Assembly: GCF_030159895.1 (NCBI RefSeq)
Contig: NZ_BSNI01000002.1
Coordinates: 2,072,306 to 2,136,305, forward strand
Source of the DNA: Maritalea porphyrae
Lineage (GTDB): Bacteria > Pseudomonadota > Alphaproteobacteria > Rhizobiales > Devosiaceae
DNA: 64,000 nucleotides
Reading direction: 5' to 3'
In this document: in pieces, positions 10,387 to 18,781 of the stretch
Layout: every line of letters begins with the position of its first letter
How positions within the stretch are numbered: the stretch's first letter is position 1
The notes under the pieces: model-generated
The model's database searches: none
What the model was told of the DNA's origin: nothing
The model's input: the letters and a program-made list of their open reading frames with translations, nothing else
Translations under genes and position numbers: made by a program

Positions 10387-12267
10387 ATGCTAGATACCAT
10401 CAAACGCTATTCAAATACCTGGGTCGCAAAAATCCTCATGGGATTGTTGATCTTGAGCTTTGGCCTCTTCGGTATCGCAAATGTGTTCACAAATCTAGGG
10501 AGTACAAGTGTCGCGCGTGTAGGCAATGTGTCTATATCTGCAGTCGACTTTGATCGCGCCTATCGTGGACAGCTGAATAATTTCGCCCAGCAATATGGTC
10601 GCGTACCAACTCCAGAACAAGCGGTGGCCTTTGGCATTCCAGGTTCTGTGCTCACGCAACTTGGCGGAAACGCTACTTTGGACAATCTGGTTCAAGAGTT
10701 CGGCGTCGGCGCATCTGACGACATGGTTGCAAAAGTTGTGGCTGATGATCCAAACTTCTCCAGCACACTTGGCCTGTTTGATCGCACACGCTTCAATCAA
10801 ATCCTGCGCCAAAGCGGATACACTGAGAGCGAATATGTGAACGCGCAGGCAGAAAGCGTGCGCCGCAACCAAATCGTCAACGGATTATTCGGCGGCATTT
10901 CAGCACCAAAAACCATCCTTGAAATGTCAAACCGATTCCAAAATGACACGCGCTCAATTGATTACTTCACTTTGACTGACGCGGCATTGGGTGAAATCGC
11001 AGCGCCAACCGACGAAGAGCTGACGGCCTTCATGGTGGAGAACCAAAACCTTTATCGAACGGAAGAAACCCGCAATATCGATATTTTGGTGCTGACACCT
11101 GAAACATTGGGCAAGACGCTTGAAGTGTCTGATGCCGAAATTGAAGCTGAATATGCCAAGACTGGTGCAAACTACATCGCTCCTGAAACCCGCAACATCA
11201 AAGTGGTCACTCTGAACGACGCTAGCCAGTCATCATTGCTGTCTGGTCTTTCACTTAGTGATGCTGCATTTGACAATCTGCTTGCCTCTATGGGCTTGGC
11301 AGATAGCTTGGAAGATCTCGGCCAAGTGGCAAAAGACGCGATTGCGGACACTGCAATTGCAGACGCCGCATTCGGCATGGAAGAAGCCGGTTTGACCGTT
11401 GTTGTTGGTGAAACAGGCACCAAGGCGATTTTGGTTTCCAACATTGTTGAGGGTGGCCAGCAACCTCTGGATGCTGTTCGCGAGCAAGTAGCTCAAGCGG
11501 CAGCGACGCGCGCCGCCAAGACCGTCATTCTTGATAAGATCGACGAAATCGAAGAGCTTCGCGCCACATTGAAGCCGATCACAGAAATCGCGGCTGAATT
11601 TGGTCTGACAACAGTAAATGTTGACGTTACAACTTCTGGCGGCGGATTGGGCGGACTTGAAGATTTACCTTCGGGCGCAACTTCACGCCTATTGCCAATT
11701 ATTACGTCGGCTGAATTGGACAAACTTTTGCCAGCGGTTAGCTTGGGTGCTGACGAAATGGCTTGGTTTGATCTGAACAAGATCACTGAAGCGCGGGACC
11801 AAACGCTGGACGAAGTTCGACCATTGGTCACCGCATCTTGGGTTCAACAGCAAAAAGACGAAGCGTTGAGCAAGAAAGCCGAAGAGCTAGTTGCCTCACT
11901 TGAGAATGGCGATGAGCTTAAGCAAGTTGCCGCTTCTGTTGGTGTTGAAACACAAACGGCCCTCAACATCACCCGTCAAGGTGGTGCAGAGATCGCCTCT
12001 TCTGTCGCTTCGGCTGCGTTCCAAGGTGGCGAAGGACACGTTGGATCTGCACAGACTTCAGATGGTGATCATGTGATTTTCAAAGTGACGTGGCTCAACG
12101 CGGCTGCACCGCAAGAAATCGATGAACAAATGCAACAATCTATTGCTGCAGGGCTTGCGGATAATGTTTATCAGCAGTTTATCACAGCAAAACGTGACGA
12201 CCTTGGGTTCAATATCAACCAAGGCGCCATCAACCAACTCCTATCGCTTGACGCGAACGGACAATAA
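10387..12267 (+). CDS. ppiD: Peptidylprolyl isomerase / SurA N-terminal domain protein (PpiD-like)
   Basis: A 626-residue inner-membrane-anchored periplasmic chaperone. It begins MLDTIKRYSNTWVAKI, has one membrane helix (about 15-36) and then a SurA_N-type chaperone region (VARVGNVSISAVDFDRAYRG, about 45-190). The parvulin-like isomerase portion in the middle is divergent, so catalytic activity is uncertain. PpiD-type proteins sit near SecYEG and help newly exported proteins fold. ATG at 10387 is preferred over an upstream TTG at 10360 because homologues begin MLDxxR. It is the first gene of the trpEGDC-moaC-moeA run and ends 18 bases before trpE, the usual place in Hyphomicrobiales. Confidence 0.88.
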   Translation: MLDTIKRYSNTWVAKILMGLLILSFGLFGIANVFTNLGSTSVARVGNVSISAVDFDRAYRGQLNNFAQQYGRVPTPEQAVAFGIPGSVLTQLGGNATLDNLVQEFGVGASDDMVAKVVADDPNFSSTLGLFDRTRFNQILRQSGYTESEYVNAQAESVRRNQIVNGLFGGISAPKTILEMSNRFQNDTRSIDYFTLTDAALGEIAAPTDEELTAFMVENQNLYRTEETRNIDILVLTPETLGKTLEVSDAEIEAEYAKTGANYIAPETRNIKVVTLNDASQSSLLSGLSLSDAAFDNLLASMGLADSLEDLGQVAKDAIADTAIADAAFGMEEAGLTVVVGETGTKAILVSNIVEGGQQPLDAVREQVAQAAATRAAKTVILDKIDEIEELRATLKPITEIAAEFGLTTVNVDVTTSGGGLGGLEDLPSGATSRLLPIITSAELDKLLPAVSLGADEMAWFDLNKITEARDQTLDEVRPLVTASWVQQQKDEALSKKAEELVASLENGDELKQVAASVGVETQTALNITRQGGAEIASSVASAAFQGGEGHVGSAQTSDGDHVIFKVTWLNAAAPQEIDEQMQQSIAAGLADNVYQQFITAKRDDLGFNINQGAINQLLSLDANGQ

Positions 12268-12285
12268 CCAAAATAGGGAACTGAG

Positions 12286-13794
12286 ATGCATGACGCACAC
12301 TATGCCGCCTTTGCTGAAATCTACAATCAAGGCAAATCGCAAGTGGTGTGGCGTCGCGTGGTGGCCGACCTCGAAACCCCAGTGGGTGCATATCTAAAGC
12401 TCTCTCAAGGACGCAAGAACACATTTCTACTCGAATCCGTTCATGGTGGCGCGACTCGCGGTCGCTACTCCATGATCGGGCTTGAACCTGACTTGCTGTT
12501 TAAGATCGAGCGCGGCAAAGCTTCGGTAAATCTCAATCCACAATTGGACCCTGACAGTTACGAATCGTTGCCCGATGCGCCGCTCGATGAGTTGCGGGCG
12601 TTGCTTAAGTGCTCGGCGCTTGAAATCCCGGCAGACTTGCCGCCAATGTCCGCAGGTATTTTTGGATATCTTGGCTACGACATGGTCCGCGAGATAGAAG
12701 AATTACCTGATGAGAACGATGACACAATTGGCGCACCTGATGCCCTTTTGATGCGCCCTTCTCTGTTGGCGGTATTCGACACCATCAAGGATGAATTGTA
12801 TTTTGCGACCCCTGTTCGCCCAAAAGAAGGCGTTGCAGATCAAGAAGCCTTTGAAGCGGCGCAAGAACGGCTAGACAGCGCTGTGGCGCGTCTTTCCAGC
12901 ACCGCACCGCTTGCCAAAGAGCGTGGTGACGTTGAGACCATTGAGTTTGAAAGCAACACCAGCCGCGAAGAGTTTGCGGGCATGGTGGACGCCGCCAAAG
13001 AGTATATTCGTGCCGGTGACATCTTCCAGGTTGTGCTAAGTCAGCGGTTTACCGCCGACTTCACTTTGCCGCCGGTAGCATTTTATCGCGCGCTGCGTCG
13101 TACCAACCCAAGTCCATATATGTATTTCTTGGACATTGAAGGGTTCGCTATTGCTGGTTCAAGTCCCGAAATCTTGGTGCGGGTTCAGGACGAAAAAGTC
13201 TCCATTCGACCAATCGCTGGCACCCGTAAACGCGGTGCAACGCCAGAGCGTGATCGTGAGTTGGCAGACGAATTGCTGAATGACCCCAAAGAACTAGCAG
13301 AACACCTCATGTTGCTGGATCTAGGCCGCAACGATGTTGGACGCGTCGCTGAGATTGGCACCGTGGAAGTCACTGACAGCTATTTCCTCGAATATTATAG
13401 CCATGTGATGCACATTGTTTCCAACGTGGAAGGCAAGCTGAAATCTGGCCTCGACAATATCGACGCATTGGCTGCTGGTTTCCCAGCAGGCACGGTTTCA
13501 GGCGCGCCAAAGGTACGCGCGATGGAAATCATTGATGAGTTGGAAAAGCACCGTCGCGGTATCTATGCGGGCTGTGTCGGCTATTTCAGCGCTGACGGGT
13601 GGATGGATACCTGTATTGTGTTGCGCACCGCCATCATCAAAGATGGTAAGATACACGTGCAAGCTGGCGCGGGCATTGTAGCCGACAGCAAGCCAGAACT
13701 TGAACAGCTTGAATGCGAGAACAAAGCCAGAGCGCTCACAAGCGCCGCGCAAGAGGCGTTGCGCTATGCCGATGAGCCGGAGATGGGCCAATGA
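12286..13794 (+). CDS. trpE: Anthranilate synthase component I
   Basis: A 502-residue chorismate-using subunit that makes anthranilate with ammonia supplied by TrpG, the first step of tryptophan synthesis. The N-terminal regulatory region has FLLESVHGG and GRYSMIGLEP, matching the LLES feedback element for tryptophan; the C-terminal catalytic domain has YMYFLDIEGFAIAGSSPE, PIAGTRKRG, LMLLDLGRNDVGRV and TVSGAPKVRAMEII. trpE and trpG are separate genes here, unlike the fused trpEG of Sinorhizobium and Brucella. The stop overlaps the trpG start (ATGA), indicating translational coupling. Confidence 0.97.
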   Translation: MHDAHYAAFAEIYNQGKSQVVWRRVVADLETPVGAYLKLSQGRKNTFLLESVHGGATRGRYSMIGLEPDLLFKIERGKASVNLNPQLDPDSYESLPDAPLDELRALLKCSALEIPADLPPMSAGIFGYLGYDMVREIEELPDENDDTIGAPDALLMRPSLLAVFDTIKDELYFATPVRPKEGVADQEAFEAAQERLDSAVARLSSTAPLAKERGDVETIEFESNTSREEFAGMVDAAKEYIRAGDIFQVVLSQRFTADFTLPPVAFYRALRRTNPSPYMYFLDIEGFAIAGSSPEILVRVQDEKVSIRPIAGTRKRGATPERDRELADELLNDPKELAEHLMLLDLGRNDVGRVAEIGTVEVTDSYFLEYYSHVMHIVSNVEGKLKSGLDNIDALAAGFPAGTVSGAPKVRAMEIIDELEKHRRGIYAGCVGYFSADGWMDTCIVLRTAIIKDGKIHVQAGAGIVADSKPELEQLECENKARALTSAAQEALRYADEPEMGQ

Positions 13795-14405
13795 CCAAAC
13801 TGCTCGTTATCGATAATTATGACAGCTTCACCTACAATTTGGTGCACCTAATCGGTGCATTGGAAAATGTTGAGATGGAAGTTGTCCGCAACGACAAAAT
13901 CACAATTGGAGACATTGAAAAAATGTCACCAGATGGCATTGTGATTTCTCCTGGACCAAAGACGCCAACAGAGGCTGGCATTTGCGTGCCAATGATCGAG
14001 CGTTTCAAATCCGAGATCCCCATGTTTGGCGTTTGCCTAGGTCACCAGTCAATTGGGCAAGCATTTGGTGCAGATGTGGTACGCGCATCTCAATTGATGC
14101 ACGGAAAAACCTCGACCATTCGCCACAAGGGCAAAAGCGTTTTTAAGGGATTGAATGGCGACGGTATTACCGCAACCCGTTATCATTCCTTGACAATTGA
14201 CCCTGATAGTTTGCCAAGCGAACTTGAAGTAACGGCGACGTCAGATGATGGAATGATTATGGGGATCATGCATAAGGAACTGCCGCTGCATTCGGTGCAG
14301 TTCCACCCAGAAAGCATTGCATCCGAAAGCGGAACGCAAATGGTGCAAAACTTTATTGATATCGCCAATGCGTTCAACACCGCCAAAAATGGGAGCGCCT
14401 CATGA
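13791..14405 (+). CDS. trpG: Anthranilate synthase component II (glutamine amidotransferase)
   Basis: A 204-residue class I glutamine amidotransferase that supplies ammonia to TrpE. It shows the family start LLVIDNYDSFTYNLVH, the oxyanion segment VISPGPKTP, the nucleophile elbow GVCLGHQSIG with the catalytic Cys, and the His-Glu pair in SVQFHPESI. The start overlaps the trpE stop by 4 bases and the stop overlaps the trpD start by 4 bases (ATGA), so the three are tightly coupled. It could also serve folate synthesis as PabA, but position favours TrpG. Confidence 0.97.
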   Translation: MTKLLVIDNYDSFTYNLVHLIGALENVEMEVVRNDKITIGDIEKMSPDGIVISPGPKTPTEAGICVPMIERFKSEIPMFGVCLGHQSIGQAFGADVVRASQLMHGKTSTIRHKGKSVFKGLNGDGITATRYHSLTIDPDSLPSELEVTATSDDGMIMGIMHKELPLHSVQFHPESIASESGTQMVQNFIDIANAFNTAKNGSAS

Positions 14406-15421
14406 ACATCAAAGAAACGCTCAACCACCTTGCTGACAGCAATGATTTGAGTTTCGACCAAATGCGCGCTGTCATGAATGAGATCATGTCTGGCGAAGCG
14501 ACACCGTCACAAATCGGCGCCTTCCTTATGGCGCTGCGGGTCAAAGGCGAAACGGTTGAAGAAATCGCTGGTGCGGTTTCTATTTTGCGCGAAAAAATGA
14601 GTACCGTTTCAGCCCCTGCCAACGCAATCGATATTGTAGGCACGGGAGGCGACGGCGTTGGGACATACAACATTTCCACAACGGCTTCGATCATCGTCGC
14701 ATCTGCGGGCTATCCAGTCGCAAAGCACGGCAACAAGGCCCTCTCCTCCAAATCTGGCAGCTCAGAGGCATTGCTGGCACTTGGCGTCGAACTTGATTTG
14801 CCTGCTGCGGGCATTGCGGCCTGCATTGAGCGCGCTGGCATTGGCTTCATGTTCGCGCCTAATCACCATGCTGCGATGCGCTTTGTGGGGCCATCACGCC
14901 AAGAAATGGGCGTACGTACCATCTTCAATTTGCTCGGCCCTCAATCCAACCCCGCAGGCGTAAAACACTATCTACTTGGCGTATTCGACAAACAATGGGT
15001 ACGTCCAGTCGCAGAATCGCTTCTGAAAAACGGCGCGAAATCCGCATGGGTTGTGTTCGGTAATGATGGTCTTGACGAATTGACCACGACGACAACCAGC
15101 ACAGTGGCGCAAATCAAAGACGGCAAAATAGAAGAATTTGAGATCTCGCCAGAGGATGCAGGTTTGCCAATTGCTGAAACCAAAGACATTTTGGGCGGCT
15201 CACCGCAAGAAAACGCGGCCGCCATGCGCGAATTGTTTGACGGTAAGAAGTCAGCCTATCGCGACATCGCATTGCTAAACGCTGCCGCTGCCTTTTTGAT
15301 CTTGGACAAAGTCAAAGACCTCAAAGAAGGTGTAGAACTCGCCGCGAAGCAAGTGGATAGCGGCGCAGCGAAATCAAAACTAGACGAATTGGTTCGGGTG
15401 TCGAACGAGGTGGCGAAATAA
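14402..15421 (+). CDS. trpD: Anthranilate phosphoribosyltransferase
   Basis: A 339-residue enzyme that transfers phosphoribose from PRPP to anthranilate, step two of tryptophan synthesis. The PRPP-binding motif [17 protein letters not shown], the [15 protein letters not shown] segment and the anthranilate-site stretch [22 protein letters not shown] with [14 protein letters not shown] are all intact. Length is normal. Its last base is the first base of trpC (TAATG). Confidence 0.98.
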   Translation: MNIKETLNHLADSNDLSFDQMRAVMNEIMSGEATPSQIGAFLMALRVKGETVEEIAGAVSILREKMSTVSAPANAIDIVGTGGDGVGTYNISTTASIIVASAGYPVAKHGNKALSSKSGSSEALLALGVELDLPAAGIAACIERAGIGFMFAPNHHAAMRFVGPSRQEMGVRTIFNLLGPQSNPAGVKHYLLGVFDKQWVRPVAESLLKNGAKSAWVVFGNDGLDELTTTTTSTVAQIKDGKIEEFEISPEDAGLPIAETKDILGGSPQENAAAMRELFDGKKSAYRDIALLNAAAAFLILDKVKDLKEGVELAAKQVDSGAAKSKLDELVRVSNEVAK

Positions 15422-16224
15422 TGACTGACATTTTGCAAAAAATCGAAACCTATAAGCGCGAAGAAATTGCTGCTGCAAAACTCGATCTACCTTTCGGCGA
15501 CCTTGAAATTCTCGCTAAGAACGCAGATGCGCCGCGCGGGTTTCTAAATGCTCTGAAAACCAAGCGTTCCAATGATCAATATGCATTGATCGCAGAAGTG
15601 AAAAAAGCAAGCCCATCAAAAGGGCTAATCCGCGAAGACTTCAACCCTGCCGCACACGCTTCTGACTATGAAGTTGGCGGCGCGGCTTGTCTTTCTGTGT
15701 TGACTGATGCACCTTCGTTCAAAGGCGCGCCTGAATTTTTGAAGGAAGCGCGTGCAGCAACCTCCCTGCCCGTTTTGCGCAAGGATTTCATGTACGACAC
15801 CTACCAAGTCGCCGAAGCGCGTGCATGGGGTGCTGATTGTATTTTGATCATTATGGCCGCGGTTGATGACAAGCTGGCAGAAGACCTGAACGCTGCTGCC
15901 AAATATTGGAACATCGACGCGCTAATTGAAGTGCACGACGCCGCTGAACTTGAACGCGCCCTGAAATTGGATGCCGAGCTAATCGGTATAAACAACCGCA
16001 ATCTGCGCACATTTGAAACAAGCCTTGAAACAACCATTGAATTGGCAAAGAACGTGCCGGACGACCGTTTGCTCGTGAGCGAAAGCGGCATTTTCACCTT
16101 TGAAGATGTGCAGATGCTGGAAGCAAAAGCCAATGTTGGGACATTTTTGGTCGGTGAAAGCCTAATGCGTCAGCCAAATGTGACTGCGGCGACACGGCTT
16201 CTGTTGACCGGCGAGGCCGCATAA
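15421..16224 (+). CDS. trpC: Indole-3-glycerol phosphate synthase
   Basis: A 267-residue (beta/alpha)8 enzyme that closes the indole ring (step four of tryptophan synthesis). The signature [15 protein letters not shown], then [38 protein letters not shown] and LLVSESGIF mark the active-site strands with the expected Lys, Glu and Asn residues. It is not fused to TrpF, as is usual in Alphaproteobacteria. The stop TAA directly abuts the moaC ATG. Confidence 0.98.
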   Translation: MTDILQKIETYKREEIAAAKLDLPFGDLEILAKNADAPRGFLNALKTKRSNDQYALIAEVKKASPSKGLIREDFNPAAHASDYEVGGAACLSVLTDAPSFKGAPEFLKEARAATSLPVLRKDFMYDTYQVAEARAWGADCILIIMAAVDDKLAEDLNAAAKYWNIDALIEVHDAAELERALKLDAELIGINNRNLRTFETSLETTIELAKNVPDDRLLVSESGIFTFEDVQMLEAKANVGTFLVGESLMRQPNVTAATRLLLTGEAA

Positions 16225-16704
16225 ATGGGCGATAAACTCACCCATATCAATGAAGATGGTGAAGTCCACATGGTGGATGTGGGCGACAAAAACGTCACCC
16301 AGCGCCAAGCGGTCGCGACTTCAAAAATATCAATGAGCCAAGCTGCATTTGATGCTGTGAAAAACGGTAATCTGAAAAAGGGCGATGCCCTGGGCGTGGC
16401 ACGTGTTGCTGGCATAATGGCAGCGAAAAACACGTCTCAAATGATCCCTCTTTGCCATCCCTTAATGCTGACCAAAATCGAGATTTCGATTGAGCCAGAC
16501 GACACAACATCAAGCTTTGATATCAAAGCTTTGGTACGCGTTGAAGGTAAAACCGGTGTTGAAATGGAAGCGTTGACGGCAGCCTCTGTGACGGCGCTGA
16601 CCATTTACGATATGGCCAAAGCCGTGGACAAATCAATGGTGATCGGCCCTACCCAATTGGAACAAAAGTCGGGCGGCAAGTCCGGCGACTACAATCGCGA
16701 GTAA
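16225..16704 (+). CDS. moaC: Cyclic pyranopterin monophosphate synthase
   Basis: A 159-residue enzyme that, after MoaA, converts the cyclic GTP product to cyclic pyranopterin monophosphate, the first stable intermediate of molybdenum cofactor synthesis. Markers are [17 protein letters not shown] at the N-terminus, the active-site LCHPLMLT with the conserved His, EVEALTAAS-like [12 protein letters not shown] and the C-terminal [11 protein letters not shown]. Its start abuts trpC and moeA begins 5 bases after it, giving the trpC-moaC-moeA linkage that is widespread in rhizobia although the pathways are unrelated. Confidence 0.97.
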   Translation: MGDKLTHINEDGEVHMVDVGDKNVTQRQAVATSKISMSQAAFDAVKNGNLKKGDALGVARVAGIMAAKNTSQMIPLCHPLMLTKIEISIEPDDTTSSFDIKALVRVEGKTGVEMEALTAASVTALTIYDMAKAVDKSMVIGPTQLEQKSGGKSGDYNRE

Positions 16705-16709
16705 AACCC

Positions 16710-17924
16710 ATGTCTTTGCTGCCTGTTGCTGACGCGCTGAAAACCATAATCGATGCAATTTCGCCCACCAAAAATGAAGTGGTGCCACTCAGCCAAGCCA
16801 ATGGTCGCATTCTTGCACATGATATTGCGGCGGTGTTTGATCAGCCCCCATTCGACGGCAGCGCGATGGACGGATACGCGCTTAACGCAACAGACGGACA
16901 ACTGGGCGCAAAACTTGAAGTCGTCGGCATATCTGCGGCTGGCGAGGCCTTCGATGGCACACTGACAACCGGACAATGCACGCGCATATATACCGGCGCA
17001 CCAATGCCAAAAGGCGCAAATGCAGTCATCATGCAAGAAAAAATCACCCGCGACGGTGATACCATCACCTTGGAAGACGACGTAGCTGCGGGGCAGAATG
17101 TGCGCGACAAAGGCAATGATTTTGCTTTGGGTGATGTGTTGGTTGGTATGGATACCAAACTATCACCATTCCACCTTGCTTTGGCCGCTGCCGCAAACCA
17201 TCCCACTTTGCAGGTGCGCAAAGCGCCAAAAATGACTTTGGTTGCAACAGGCGACGAGCTGGTGCCACCCGGGGCAACACTGCAAAAAGATCAAATCATC
17301 GCTTCCAACGGCTTTGGTCTCACCCCATTGTTCACCCATTTTGGTGCTGACGTAAAAGACGGTGGGATCATTAAAGATGATCGCGAAACGCTCAAGAATG
17401 AATTGAAGCGTTTGCTGGATGAGAAGCCCGATATCTTGGTGACCACTGGCGGTGCAAGTGTTGGCGACCGCGATTATGTGAAAGAAGTGCTGGAAGAGCT
17501 TGGCGTAGACTTAAGCTTTTGGAAAATTGCAGTCCGTCCAGGCAAACCATTGATGTTCGGCACCAAAGGCAAAACCACCATATTTGGTCTACCAGGCAAT
17601 CCGGTTTCCGCCCTCGTTACGGGTACTGTTTTTGTTGTGCCCGCAATCAAAGCAAAACTGGGGCAATCACCTCAACATATGGTTGTTCAACTGCCACTTA
17701 CTACAGATATGAGCAGCAACGGCCCTCGCCAGCATTACCGCCGCGCAAAGCTTGTTACTAAACCTGATGCCACGTTGGGCGTCGACCCAAACATGCAGTC
17801 AGATAGTGCGCACCTCACCTCGCTTTCACAAAGCGATTCATTTGTGGTGCAACCCCCGCTTTGCAAAGGCAAAGCTGAGGGTGAATTAGTAGATGTGTTG
17901 ATTATGCCTTGGGCGGTCAGTTAG
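16710..17924 (+). CDS. moeA: Molybdopterin molybdenumtransferase
   Basis: A 404-residue enzyme that inserts molybdate into adenylylated molybdopterin. The layout is typical: N-terminal FDGSAMDGYAL, the central YTGAPMPKGANAVIMQE, the MoCF-biosynthesis domain with ATGDELVPPG, TTGGASVGDRDYVKE and GKPLMFG, then FGLPGNPVSALVT, and a beta C-terminal domain. It is the last gene of the plus-strand run. In many relatives lexA follows directly; here about 7 kb of other genes intervene. Confidence 0.97.
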   Translation: MSLLPVADALKTIIDAISPTKNEVVPLSQANGRILAHDIAAVFDQPPFDGSAMDGYALNATDGQLGAKLEVVGISAAGEAFDGTLTTGQCTRIYTGAPMPKGANAVIMQEKITRDGDTITLEDDVAAGQNVRDKGNDFALGDVLVGMDTKLSPFHLALAAAANHPTLQVRKAPKMTLVATGDELVPPGATLQKDQIIASNGFGLTPLFTHFGADVKDGGIIKDDRETLKNELKRLLDEKPDILVTTGGASVGDRDYVKEVLEELGVDLSFWKIAVRPGKPLMFGTKGKTTIFGLPGNPVSALVTGTVFVVPAIKAKLGQSPQHMVVQLPLTTDMSSNGPRQHYRRAKLVTKPDATLGVDPNMQSDSAHLTSLSQSDSFVVQPPLCKGKAEGELVDVLIMPWAVS

Positions 17925-17936
17925 AGGAAGTCCCGG

Positions 17937-18257
17937 TCAACGAATCAACTCACAAACCACCGGATGGCTGCCGGAGTTTTGCCGAATTTTGATATAGCCT
18001 TTGTACTTCCACATTTCGAGTGCCCGTTGCTGAGAATAGCTGCTGTAGTACATATCAACGCCGCATTTCGTGCCAAATCCAATACAGCTGTCGGTTTCAC
18101 CGTCGCAGCTCGGGTTGGTGTAAAGAGCCTGCGGATTACTAGTTTGATCTTGAAAGTAATATGGCGCTGCCTGGGCAATACCTGTGCTGCCAACGCTTGC
18201 TAGTACCGCGGCCGCGATTGCAGCTGCAGTTTGTTTCGTCTTACTTGTAAATCTCAT
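17937..18257 (-). CDS. Unknown small secreted four-cysteine protein
   Basis: A 106-residue protein with a clear signal peptide (basic start, hydrophobic core, Ala-Gln-Ala cleavage near residue 30). The mature part of about 76 residues is Tyr, Ser and Gln rich and has four cysteines (in PSC, DSC, TKC and VVC), enough for two disulfide bonds, so a periplasmic or exported role is likely. It matches no family I know. It converges on moeA with only 12 bases between the stops. The ribosome site is weak. Confidence 0.6.
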   Translation of the reverse strand: MRFTSKTKQTAAAIAAAVLASVGSTGIAQAAPYYFQDQTSNPQALYTNPSCDGETDSCIGFGTKCGVDMYYSSYSQQRALEMWKYKGYIKIRQNSGSHPVVCELIR

Positions 18258-18361
18258 TACTGTTTATTCGCTTTCATTAAGAGTACGCGCACAACAGTAG
18301 TTGACTTTTTCGCTCCAAGAAACCTGAAACTTGATATATCTCAAGAAATACTAAAAGCGAA

Positions 18362-18382
18362 CGGCGGCATGAATCGCCGCCG
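18362..18382 (-). terminator. Probable terminator of the decapeptide-repeat gene
   Basis: CGGCGGC (18362-18368) and GCCGCCG (18376-18382) form a 7-base GC stem just past the stop codon of the repeat gene. The following minus-strand bases (GTTCGCTTTTAG) have only a short T run, so termination may be partial. Confidence 0.55.
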
Positions 18383-18389
18383 ACAAAAA

Positions 18390-18659
18390 TCATTTCTTAC
18401 CAATTGGTCCTGTTTCAAATCCACGCTTGCCTATTGGCCCGGTTTCAAAACCGCGTTTTCCAATAGGACCAACATCAAACCCTCGTTTGCCAATTGGACC
18501 AGTTTCGAAGCCCCTTTTACCAATCGGGCCAACCTCAAAACCAACTTTTCCAATTGGGCCATAGTCAAAGCTTCGCTGGCTCGTGTCTGCGTGTGCGACC
18601 GCACCTGCCATAAGAAAAGCACATGTTGCTGGAATTACTATTGCCATTCTAATCTTCAT
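18390..18659 (-). CDS. Small secreted protein built of six GPIGK decapeptide repeats
   Basis: An 89-residue protein. Residues 1-24 form a signal peptide (MKIRMAIVIP..., ending AVAHA). After a short DTSQRS linker, almost the entire mature chain is six tandem decapeptides of pattern F-[ED]-x-G-P-I-G-K-[RV]-G, the last cut to end in KK. The unit is basic overall (about two Lys/Arg to one acidic residue). Start ATG at 18659 has AGGAGG 5 bases upstream, better placed than the GTG at 18662, so expression is credible. I know no characterised family with this unit. A structural, metal- or nucleic-acid-binding, or antimicrobial role is conceivable but unsupported. Confidence 0.75.
   Translation of the reverse strand: MKIRMAIVIPATCAFLMAGAVAHADTSQRSFDYGPIGKVGFEVGPIGKRGFETGPIGKRGFDVGPIGKRGFETGPIGKRGFETGPIGKK
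18393..18569 (-). repeat. Six 30-base tandem coding repeats
   Basis: The DNA behind the decapeptides. Synonymous positions differ widely: Gly, Pro and Ile codons vary between copies and the four repeated Arg residues use AGG, CGA, CGC and CGT. The peptide is kept while the DNA has drifted, so this is an old repeat under protein-level selection and not a fresh slippage expansion. Confidence 0.85.
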
Positions 18660-18781
18660 CACTGCCTCCTACAATTCGTCATTAAAGGCAGCGTATTTGA
18701 TGCAATCTAAGAATTGGTACGGTGACATATTCCAATTTGGTTAAATATCGAACAGAGTTGGTAATCGGCTATCACGTGGCA

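Noticed and set aside
18393-18569. CRISPR array or DNA-level tandem repeat
   Set aside because: The 30-base units are coding, have no spacers and differ at synonymous sites; the repeat exists at the protein level.
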